Under the pieces are notes generated by a model. It worked only from the letters and a program-made list of their open reading frames with translations. It ran no database searches and had not been told where the DNA came from. From Diprion similis (Eukaryota; Arthropoda; Insecta; Hymenoptera; Diprionidae): a stretch of 64,000 bases of DNA. Below are positions 55,037 through 64,000 of this stretch, piece after piece (the first letter of the stretch is position 1; every line of letters begins with the position of its first letter). A program made the position numbers and the translations under genes. The DNA lies in assembly GCF_021155765.1 (NCBI RefSeq), contig NC_060110.1, positions 8,741,501 to 8,805,500 on the forward strand, in the 5' to 3' direction.

Positions 55037-55101
55037 CGTTAAGAGTGTCCCAAAAACTTCAAAGTAATCGGGTCCCACTCGCAGACTGCCCTCTTATTAT
55101 A
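55037..55101 (-). promoter_or_regulatory. TATA-like box and conserved 5' UTR motif of paralogue C
   Basis: The minus strand has TATAATAA at 55,101-55,094, 89 bases before the ATG, the same spacing as in gene B. GGGACACTCTTAAC follows near 55,050-55,037 and matches the GAGACAC motif of genes A and B. Confidence 0.5.
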
Positions 55102-55103
55102 TC

Positions 55104-55817
55104 ACCAATTTCCCCCACTAATTGTAAGACTGATGACTTGCACACGTTTTACTGTAACAATGAAATAACTGAACAATTCGCTTCTCCTCATTATACACGG
55201 AGAACATATAATTTTGTATTATCCGGTAGAGTCAATTATACGTGCAAAAATATAATAATCAACTGAGAAAATTCATTGAGCCTTGACGTCATCACACATT
55301 ATGATCCTTCCAATACCTGATTGTTGTAAGTGAATGAAGTATGTTATTATCCCAATATTTCAGCGGTAATATGAATGGATTTGTACGTGTTAATCCAATT
55401 GTTGTTAACTATCAACCAAATAATTTGTATGACTACGGCATAATTGGATGCCCAGGCTTGAACAATAATCCGTATCAATTTTTGGAATATTAGAGATAAG
55501 TCAAGTTATTCAAGGTGTACTGAAAATTAAGTTAGACGACTATGATAATTTAATTAGAATAACAAGTCGCTGTTGCATACTGCTATACTCTGTTACGCAA
55601 TGCTATTATCAGCATTGTGCGTCAATCGCCACGTGAATTAATGTTATAATTATATTCACGTATAATCAGTGATTGCACAGCTCAAAAAAAAAAAAAAAAA
55701 ACAATACAACCGTGAATTCTTTGTTCTCGAACACAAAAGTTCACAGAAAAAATCAATGCATGAAAAATTTTTTTGCTTCCAAAAAGTTTTTCTGATTTCC
55801 CGTATACCTATAGCATT
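55104..55817. other. non-coding DNA between FASN C and the Copia relic
   Basis: AT-rich, with an A run of about 18 at 55,684-55,701. I see no gene or RNA in it. Confidence 0.6.
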
Positions 55818-55824
55818 TCAAAAT

Positions 55825-58500
55825 AATCGAATCACATACCCAGTTGTGGATTTTCTATCTAGGTTATCACTTGCCCAATCGGCGTCTACATAGCAATCGA
55901 CGATTTCCGAGTTTACATTTTTATTGTAATTCAATTTCAAATCCTTTGTAGCGCACAAATATTTCAATATTCTCGAAGCGTATTTGAAATGAGTTTCGAC
56001 GAAACAGTTTTGGAATCTACTTATGTAATCCACACTGTAACTCATGTCCTGAGCTTATATATAACAATGCATCAATCAAGTTTCTGTACTGAATGTTTCG
56101 TTCACAAACGTCAGATTTTTCGATTTTTAAGTTTACTTCCATTGGTGTATCGTATAGTTTACTACTTTATAATTTATACTTTCTCACCAATGACTCAATA
56201 TACTTTGTTTGGCTTAGTTTTATTTCGTGACTTTGGCTGTCGTACTCTATGTTGATATCAAGATATTCTTTTATTTTGCCGAGATCTTTCATCTCAAACT
56301 TACCTGACAAGAGGTCCTTGACACTCTGTACTCTAGTCTTGTTTATGCCGCAGATTGGCAGAACATCCACAAATATTAGCAAGTAAATCTTTTCCTTTTC
56401 CAAAGGTGTATAAGGAATTGCCCAGATTACTTTTCTTCATACCCAAGCTTGTCAAGTATTTATCAAGACACTCATACCAAGCCCTTGGACTTTCCTTTAG
56501 ACCGTAAAGAGCTCTTATTAATCTGCATACTTTATTCGTGTCATCATCATAACCTTCTGATTGGTGTACACATAGACTTCAGAGCTTACCTTACCATTTA
56601 AGAAGGCCGTTACCACATCCATCTGCTCAATATCTAGGCCCATTTGACAACTATATGGCAGCAAGACTTTTAATGTTTGCATTTTTGCTACCGGTGAATA
56701 GACATCGTCTACTTCATCTGTTTGTTGATACCCTCTTACAACTAACCTCGCCTTATAGCTTTCATCGGACTTCTTTGTGTAAACCCATTTGACATCTAAT
56801 ACTTTCTCGCCTCTTGAACCTGGTCACGGGGATTTCTGGTCAATAGCATTTATGTACTTGTGCCTCCGCCAATAGACAACGAGCCATGTCCATTATTGTT
56901 CTATTGAACCGTTCAGCAGTTCCATTTAACTCATGAACATATACTGGACAAGGATGAATTATGATACCCTTTTCTGTGGTGAACTTATAAATACTTCCAT
57001 TCAAGTATTCTTTCCCATTATCGCATCTGAAAAGCTTTACCTTTTTTCCGGTTAAGTCTTCATATTCATTTACAACTCGTACAAAGCAGTCATGTACCTC
57101 TGCTTTGGAGATTATACAGTACACTTTGGCGATTTTACTATAATCATTGAAAGAAACAAAGAATTTTTCCGCGTTGAGACCTTTTGTTCTGAACGGTCCA
57201 CATACGTCAGTATGTATAATCTCCAAAACATCTTTCGCTCTATTTCTATTGTTCTCGAACGCGACGTTGTGCATTTTATTTTCTATACACGTTTTACATT
57301 TCATGAATTCGTTCTCGAGTTTAGTTGGGATACCATCTAACAGTTGATTTCTGCTCAAGGTTCTCAAGTAGTTCAAGTTTACATGGCCCAGCATGCGATG
57401 CCATTTTTCCTTTTGGCTCATATTTTCCCCCACCTTATTTAGCAACATTTACTGATGACTCTCTATAGTTCAAGACACTTTTCATGACGTACAGGCCGTT
57501 TCCTTTCCAGGCTATTGCTGTGAGATTGCCGCCGCAATCGACAATTTTTGTAATTTTACCTCTGGAGACAATCGTGTTGTTTTCTGCTATTTTACCATAG
57601 CTTACTAAATTTGAATGCATATCTTTCGCATAGAATACATTTCGCATATTGACTTTGTTCTTCAAAATAGCTTACTACATTTCCAATCTTTGTTGCTTTT
57701 ACAACTCTATTATCTCCCATATAAACATTGACTGGTTTTCTTGAATCGGCACATCTTTCAAAATATTTATCGTTATTGTTTATGTTGTCTGTACAACCGC
57801 TGTCTAACAGCCAAGTTATTTCGCAATCGCTTAATCTATTTGTCTCACTGTTGGGTGCCGCATGGTAGTCGAACGTCGTGACCCACGCGCTGGCCTCTGG
57901 ATTCTTCTGTCCTGTCGACTTTTATCCGCAACGAATGCATTTGACTTTCTTTCCATTTCTTGCCATTTGAATTTTACTTCTCATATGGTCCATAGTCTGA
58001 TCCTCCTCCTTTACTGCGTCTATCAGATCGCCGATGTAACTGTATGATTCAGGTAGTGTGTTTAGCATATAATTTAGCTTCTCTTTCTCCGAAACACTAG
58101 CACCCGCGGATATCAGCTCGTTCACTGATCCTTCAGACACTGAAAAATGTTCCTATTTCACTGAAGTCTTTGAGTTTTCAACTTTTCCATTTTGTTTCGG
58201 CGTACAATTTGCAACGCCATAGACTCTTTTAGGTACATTTCGTCAAACTTTTTGCATGACTTCTTATGACGTTGTTTTTTCACGCACAAACTCTAATTGT
58301 TTGTTCGATATCGCGCTGTATATGTAGTTCATTGCTTTTCAATCACTTTCTTCCCACGAGTCTTCATCTTGAGCCGTTCTTGCTCTTTTTATCACCTCGT
58401 CACATTTTTTATACCTCAAAAACAGTGTGATGCGTTTTTTCCACAAACTGTAGTCCTCTCCATCAAACACCGGTATTGTGATATCATTTACTTTTGCCAT
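55825..58500 (-). pseudogene. degenerate Copia gag-pol
   Basis: From the ATG at 58,500 the minus strand encodes a Copia-type gag N-terminus that hits in-frame stops. A further gag piece (58,140-57,922) ends in a CIRCG knuckle fragment. Next come a pre-integrase/protease piece (57,665-57,435) and the integrase block (57,448-56,840), with WHRMLGHVN, the CKTC zinc-finger end, HTDVCGP, FRCDNGKEY and NGTAERFNR. Reverse transcriptase follows (56,403-56,167), with DLGKIKEYLDI and a decayed FVDVL where the YVDD box is expected. The last piece is RNase H (56,045-55,825), with CYVDADWASD and DRKSTTGY. Frame changes and stops show it cannot make a polyprotein. Confidence 0.85.
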
Positions 58501-58597
58501 TTTGTGTCGCGACACGTTCTCAAACGTTGCTTCGTGAATGAGACTGCACTTCGCACACGATATTTAATACTTCCTATCACAAACCGCGAACCACGGA

Positions 58598-58609
58598 CCT
58601 CTGCTACCA
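58598..58609 (-). other. primer binding site of the Copia element
   Basis: The minus strand reads TGGTAGCAGAGG directly after the CA end of the LTR. Copia elements use a fragment of initiator-Met tRNA and typically show a TGGTATCAGAGC-like site here. Confidence 0.65.
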
Positions 58610-58875
58610 TGTGAACATATTTGATGGAGACAGTTTACAAGTATAATAATAGTGTTTATTGATTAATAATTAGGGTTACAATTATTACATTGCTCCAAAA
58701 TGTCTGGCAAAAGAAACCCACGTTTGTACCATGCTCGTCATACGGCGACTGCCGGTTAGCGTGCTCGTCCGACTCCATAACCTTACGGGGGGGATATTTG
58801 TGGGGTCGTTCGCGCTGTCAGTCTTCGCTCACTCACACCATGCGGGCAGTATAAATGTATCCTATATTACCAACA
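58610..58875 (-). repeat. 5' LTR of the Copia element (266 bp)
   Basis: On the minus strand it starts TGTTGGTAATATAGG and ends TTCACA, so it has TG/CA termini. It has an AATAAA signal near the 3' end and abuts the primer binding site. No partner LTR was found in the window. Confidence 0.7.
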
Positions 58876-59396
58876 GGAAAAAAATGAACTATTTTATGCA
58901 AGATGCACTTGTTTTTACTAATTATTTCAACAAAAGTTTTGAAATTGGAAAAAGTTTACAAAATACGACGGCTTAGGTTCTTGAGAGGATGCTATTGTCA
59001 GTCCTTGCTGGCGCTGTAAAATATCTTGTTCACGTCTCATGCAGCTCGATATTTTTGATTTTACTATTACAATAAAACTTCTCTTAACGGATACTAATCA
59101 ACACCGTTTGAAAAACAAACTTCATGTTTCGCCACCAAATCATTCGGAATTAGGCGCTTTTGGAACTTTTCAAATTCGGAACTTCAACCCCGGCCCATCG
59201 ACGGGAGGTTTCATTGTGGTTTCGAAACACATAGCCCTGTAGGCGATGGGCGACGCATCTAGGCGGCAGTGGCGATATTCGATGCTTTGGCTAGATAATT
59301 GGAGGTATCCGTTATGCTAGACGGACGACCCTGTACGCAATTTGGGTAGGTATCCATCTGGATTTGGGTTGGCGGTATTCTGCCCTCTGCGGCGGC

Positions 59397-59447
59397 TATA
59401 TAAGTACCGAGTTGGCGAAAAAGCCGTTAATTCAGAGGACACATTGC
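59397..59447 (+). promoter_or_regulatory. TATA box with repeated downstream motif
   Basis: TATATAAG (59,397-59,404) is followed after about 15 bases by AAAGCCGTTAATTCAGAGG and then ACACATTGC (to 59,447). A closely similar block, AAAGCCATTAATTCCGAGG then GCACATTGC, lies at 40,222-40,249 behind TATAAAA at 40,188-40,194. The pairing suggests a core promoter carried by a dispersed element. Confidence 0.4.
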
Positions 59448-60330
59448 GCTATAATTACCAAAGAACTAGTAGTAGAAGAATAGTAATCCTACATATTGCG
59501 GTTCTCAGGCTAGAGCAGGCTGGTATTCTTCTGTTGCATATATTAGCTAAAGAATAGAATTGTCGATGAATACCTTAAGCATTATCCTTGCTGCCTACAT
59601 TTGCACATTTAACATGCTGAACTTTGTTGCATGCTTATTACCTCGATGTCAAAGTGTCACGCACTAATGTATTCCAGTAAAAATACATATGTGCAGAAAT
59701 TTACATCGGCAAACAATGTAGTGAAACAGGCTGGCATCGCGCCAACATCGGCGAACCGATTTAATAACTCCACATTGCTCTGTTAGTTGGCAAGAGATTG
59801 GTACGACAGTTGCAGCTGATGTTATGGTTCACCACTGGTTTCAGTATCGGGTCCGGTTATGGCTGTGGACCGGTGGCCAATGTGCCGTTCGACGATCGGC
59901 ACACAATACTGGTAGAACACCGGCTGTAGAACGACTTTTGAACAACGTAACAGTATCGGTGTCCGATATCTGTCCAATCTTGACGTCACAGATGTACTAT
60001 CCAATATATATAACTTCCAATTTCTTTATTAATTATCTGTAATAAATAACGGTAGTGTGGATATTTACATATACATCTTCCCTCATTAGTGGTTGCTAAT
60101 CGTGATTTTGAGCATATTTTATGATAGCTACGTAAGTACAAGAGAAACACATTGAACAGGAGTTTTGTCGAAAATAGAAAAAGATATCAAAAGCCATTAT
60201 GATTTATCTAGTCTCTTGAGTCATGTGTTTTATTGAATTATAACTCGAAGGTTGAGAATTCGAGGAGGATCGAATGGACATGGTTTCGAATAAGAACACA
60301 GTTATTTCGCGGGTTATATAGTACACTATA

Positions 60331-60383
60331 ACTTGCTCGGGCGTAAAAAACCTCACGGAGTAGAGGGAAAAGCCCGAGCAAGT
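60331..60383. repeat. perfect 12-bp inverted repeat (hairpin)
   Basis: ACTTGCTCGGGC at 60,331-60,342 and GCCCGAGCAAGT at 60,372-60,383, separated by a 29-base loop. The arms are GC-rich and perfectly paired. Confidence 0.8.
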
Positions 60384-63023
60384 CAGATAGTTAAAGCAAG
60401 TTCATTGAACAGAAGGCACATCAGACATGAATACATTGAAGTGAGGACCGCCTGAGGTCAATCTTACTTCCTAGCTCAATTAGCGCTACCGAAGAGAGCT
60501 CTCTCACCTCAGTCTAATTAACGTGGGAGCGACGGGCCTAATAGCAAGAGAAACAGCGCTTCGAGGGAACGAGATCTTGATCAATCTGTATAGTATTGTG
60601 GAAAGTACACCCCACCTAAGCCTGCAACCGGCCCCCGACACCTCGGGGCATCAATCGTGTTGCAGGATGTGGACACAAGGTCGCATCAGGGGATCCCGAG
60701 ATCACCCCCCGCGAGCACATCATGTGACTCGTCCAGCTGATGCCCCTGACTAGCTTGATGAGCTAGTCGAACAATTGGCTAGTGGCTCCAAGAGTCGAGC
60801 CCTTGTGCTAAGAGTCTACGGCAAGTTATGAAACACGTGCCAAGACGCGCTCGTCCGCACTCGCTCGCTGCCGAAACTTATCTGCGAAAAACCGCGCGCT
60901 CGCGGCTCTCGGGCGTAAGCGTCACCCGCCTGCCCCCTGGTTCTTGGCGCCGAAACTATATTCAAGCTATGCCCTGCATCTTCAACCGCACAGATCGCCA
61001 AAGGCGCGAACATCATGTTTAAAACTAATGCTCTTCATTTTTATAACTGAATATTCAGTTTTACATTTATTAGCTTTCATTTCTTCATAAAAATTGTTAA
61101 AAAATCTGTAAATATGAATACCGCGCACAAAAATAGGTGTCGATGAGCTGTAAAAAAACCAGCGCTACATTTTGATCCAACGTAGATGAATACCTAAAAA
61201 AAAACACTATTATTCTAAAGGAAAATCAAAAGTTGAATTTCCCAGGCCTGTGTAATTTATTTTCCACTGTTCTGGATTCTCGAACCTTTCGTGCGCTTGT
61301 ACTCCTTGCCTGGGACTCACTCCTAAGCCAACGTTCGAATAATCAACTTCAATTTCAACCACAAAGTTCAACCTCAATTCCAGGCTAAATATTCATTTCA
61401 CCTTTTCCTGACACAATGCGCCTAGTTACACACTCGGACATTTCTGAGTTCTAATAAAGCCTTTATATAACCAAAAGTGAACCATCTCTGTCTCATCGTC
61501 ACTCGTTCCATCATTCCCGAATCGAGAGTAGCGACGAGACCAGACCCAAAAATATCCGAAACAATATCTCGGGTGGGTATAGAGACGTATTGGTAACCGT
61601 TCGTTAATACCTTTCCTGTATCCCGTAACACTGGGATGCAAAAGTAAAATTTCGTTCAACCTGCACTGAAGACATGTGAGAATGTCGATAAGATGAGCGT
61701 ATTTGTAGTAAATACATCAAGTACTATGCAAATAGGAAAATTATCGCAGAGGCAAGATTCAGTTTCGTTAGTTTCGGTATTATTGCATAGATTTGACAGA
61801 GAAACGGAAAAAATTTGTTTTTTTCTCATAACTCAATACTGCATACTCTATTTTTTTGTTTTGTCGTTCAAGATTTTACACAATCATCTACGATCGCAGT
61901 AATCAGGTCATCCGACAATTTTTAAGAACAGCGAGACGCAGGATCTTATTAATTATATAATATTACTTCTCGTACTTATTTGGAAGTATCATTGATGAAT
62001 TTCGATGCAGAAATTCAATTTGTTGGCTCCACAGTGGATGTCGTAATATGTATTATATGTTAGTTCGTATTCAATGTTCAACATTATATATATATGGATA
62101 TATATTGTAATGTGGCATTTTTGATGCGCCTTACAAACGGTTCCCTGAACTCTAGACGGAACCCAAAAGTAGGGATTCCGCGATAATAATCGCCTATAAC
62201 TCTGAGAAGGGACACGTGACAGGCTAACGAATATCGTTTTCAGGATTTTTGTTCATTTTTTAACAAAATCTACGTACCGATAAGCTAGAATTCAAGAATT
62301 TCGTAATTTGAGAGCCAATAAAATCTGGAGAATTTTCGCGATTGATAGCGCTTATGGTAGAATTTCGACTCCGCGTGGCGACGCTCGAGTTCTGGCGTTA
62401 GTCCAGGAAAGATAAGGACTTGAGATGTGAGCTTAGAGACTAGTTCGGAAACTAAAGTTTGTTGAGTTTTGCTTCTAGCGATCAGCGGAACTCAGGTCCG
62501 AAATTTTTTGAGTCGGAGATTTCTTGGTGTAGCTGCAAAGCGGTAAGCGCTAATTTCCTTCGCGCGAACAAATTTCGAGAGTAGTAGATGACAGGATGCA
62601 GGGGCGACAACCATCGAGGGCAGCCGAGGCTGGCCTACGTCATCAACGCGGAGTTGAGGGACACCAACAGCCAACAGGACGCCGATAGACTCGCGATAAA
62701 AAGACAGGGAATCGCATGACTGACCGTGACAGCGCAATGCGATGAAGGGGCCTCCGGGGGTATAAATAAAGTTGCCTCAGAAGCACTGAACTCTATAGTA
62801 TAGTATAGTACAGAGGTCAGAGCTCAAAGGTATCGGCGGCAGAACTCAGGCAGAGCACCGAGCTAACTCACTTAGAGACCAGACGTCACTCATCTTGGGG
62901 GCGTACTCGGACTTACCCTTAAAATTTGTGTTGGATGAATTGACAAAAGTATGCTTTCATTTGAACTACCGCGGCTGTAGCAGCGCGACACAAAAATAAT
63001 AAGAAAGAAAATGCGAAGGCTAT

Positions 63024-63618
63024 TGTGACGTTGCACCACCGCGTGCAAGTCACAATAAGCCCCAAGCCCAAGGAGCGCGGCCGATCATGTCCGAACCGGT
63101 CCAGGCAGACCCGAAGACGTGCCAGGCCAGCCGGAGTGACCACTCAAGTGCCGTATTCCAGAGAGGAAGCCAGAAAACCCTCGAGGACCCCATAAGAAGC
63201 GGAGGTCAGACAACCGCAAGTATTACCAGGCCCGACCGCAGACTTGCAACCACGACGCCATTCACCCCCTTATCCTCCCACTCCATCTCACCACTGCACT
63301 CTCACAAACCCCCTTGCACACCTCCTACACTCGCCCCGTCAACCGCGCACGCGCACACGCACACGCACACACATACACACACATACACACACACTTTAAC
63401 TTTAAGCCCTTAGTTGTGAGTTAACGCTAATCGGCCGGGGCTTGACCGGCCGCCACGCGGGACCAATCACCTTGTCAAATAGTTTCAAAGTCCCTCCGGA
63501 AACAGTAAATACACGCTACGTTCTATCCACGACTCAAGCACGTGCATTCACTCTCCCTCGTCTCTCGTCTTCATCCTCCCTCTCCATTCACAAGTGCGAG
63601 GCAAGACACCTCGTCACA
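63024..63618. mobile_element. probable solo LTR inserted in the interspersed repeat
   Basis: The insertion starts TGTGACG (63,024) and ends CGTCACA (63,618), perfect 7-base inverted ends with TG/CA termini. CTAT precedes it and CTAC follows, a possible 4-base target duplication with one mismatch. It is GC-richer than its surroundings and has no coding capacity. A near-perfect hairpin (63,022-63,056) sits at its left end, and a CA-rich microsatellite lies inside. Confidence 0.55.
63345..63394. repeat. CA-rich microsatellite
   Basis: An interrupted (CA)n tract with ACGC and ACAT variants, inside the probable solo LTR. Confidence 0.85.
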
Positions 63619-64000
63619 CTACACCTATCTATTGTCGAAACTCCTTTTGAATTCCTGGCTTTCTCACGCTTCCTTATTCTAATCCGATCCGGTATTTAAG
63701 CCTTTCAGCTGATGTGAGTGGTTTTTGGACGCTTTAATGCTCATAATGCTTCTTGTTTCAATACTGCAGTTGGCTCGGCTAGACGCTGGTTTCGACTGAG
63801 CAGGGAGACGACTGGAAGGATTCGGCTGATATCGTACCCCTTGGGGGTAATTCGGTATATGTATGTACAGATATTGCAATGCTCGTATGTGTATCGGGCA
63901 TTACGACAATTAAGAAAAAAACATGATATAGTTAGCCTTCTATCGAAGAGATAAGTATTTATTTATTTATGCTTGACGAGTCATACAAGAAAGTTTACAA

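Larger units (their letters stand above)
55825..58875 (-). mobile_element. Copia-type (Ty1) LTR retrotransposon, 5'-complete but 3'-truncated and inactive
   Basis: Reading leftward there is a 5' LTR (58,875-58,610), a primer binding site, a gag-like region and then pol pieces in Copia order: integrase, reverse transcriptase and RNase H. The element breaks off in the RNase H region around 55,830. I find no second LTR to the left, so the 3' end is missing. Coding pieces are in several frames with in-frame stops. It lies about 0.8 kb upstream of FASN paralogue C on the same strand. Confidence 0.85.
58876..62940. other. non-coding repeat-rich DNA
   Basis: I see no protein gene. The stretch mixes AT-rich DNA with GC-richer patches (59,150-59,420 and 60,500-61,010) that look like fragments of mobile elements. 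It holds a TATA box with a shared downstream motif at 59,397-59,447, a hairpin at 60,331-60,383, an AT microsatellite near 62,084-62,108 and a TATAAATA box near 62,761. The last could belong to an LTR, but I could not define its ends. Confidence 0.5.
62942..64000. repeat. interspersed repeat, copy 2, interrupted by an insertion
   Basis: 62,942-63,023 matches the start of the 40,431-40,890 repeat, and 63,619-64,000 matches the rest. About 595 bases are inserted between them. The copy carries a TATTTAAG box near 63,693 and may run past the window end. Confidence 0.7.

Noticed and set aside
57092..57347. Plus-strand frames in the Copia region
   Set aside because: They are antisense to the integrase block, which has clear family motifs on the minus strand.
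60500..61010. GC-rich patch as a possible gene or CpG-island promoter
   Set aside because: Its frames are short, lack domains and overlap on both strands. No matching downstream gene is visible.
62109..62945. Possible second LTR with a TATAAATA box near 62,761
   Set aside because: I could not find matching ends, a primer site or a coding region, so only the TATA-like box is mentioned in the region note.

Overview
The window is eukaryotic nuclear DNA, almost certainly from an insect. It is AT-rich and has small GT-AG introns, a 10.7-kb tandem satellite array, an LTR-retrotransposon relic, and three large multi-exon genes that read as animal type I fatty acid synthases (FASN). I cannot fix the species. 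A holometabolous insect fits, and Hymenoptera is only a guess.

Layout. (1) 1-11,060: one edge of a satellite array with an exact 342-bp monomer, entered mid-array at base 1, decaying after about 10,560. (2) 11,061-13,016: AT-rich intergenic DNA containing the poly(A) signal of the first gene. (3) 13,017-55,005: three head-to-tail FASN paralogues, all on the minus strand. Here they are called A (13,017-25,049), B (27,553-38,312) and C (42,070-55,005). I could rebuild all three exon by exon. Each has 16 coding exons with the same intron positions and phases, and coding sums that are multiples of three (2,397, 2,402 and 2,401 residues), with no frameshift or internal stop. Each has a TATA box 82-89 bases upstream of its ATG and a shared short 5' UTR motif. 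(4) 55,104-58,875: gene-poor DNA, then a 3'-truncated, stop-riddled Copia-type retrotransposon with its 5' LTR and primer binding site. (5) 58,876-64,000: non-coding DNA with TATA-containing repeat fragments, a strong hairpin, and an interspersed repeat (also at 40.4 kb) that is split by a probable solo LTR.

Main biological point. The ketosynthase, enoyl reductase, ketoreductase, acyl carrier and thioesterase centres look intact in all three proteins. The malonyl/acetyl transferase (MAT) nucleophile elbow, normally GHSxGE, has leucine in place of serine in every copy (GYLFGE, SHLAGE, DYLAGE), always through the same CTA codon. The conserved MAT arginine is also lost in all three, and the partner histidine in two. 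The second dehydratase acid is changed as well. The cluster therefore looks like an expressed-type family of FASN paralogues that cannot load their own substrate. They may depend on another MAT or a partner synthase, or may have taken on a specialised lipid role. B and C also share a nearly identical ketoreductase-exon tract, which suggests recent gene conversion.

All alignments were made by eye. Statements about canonical FASN residues rest on general knowledge of the animal enzyme family.
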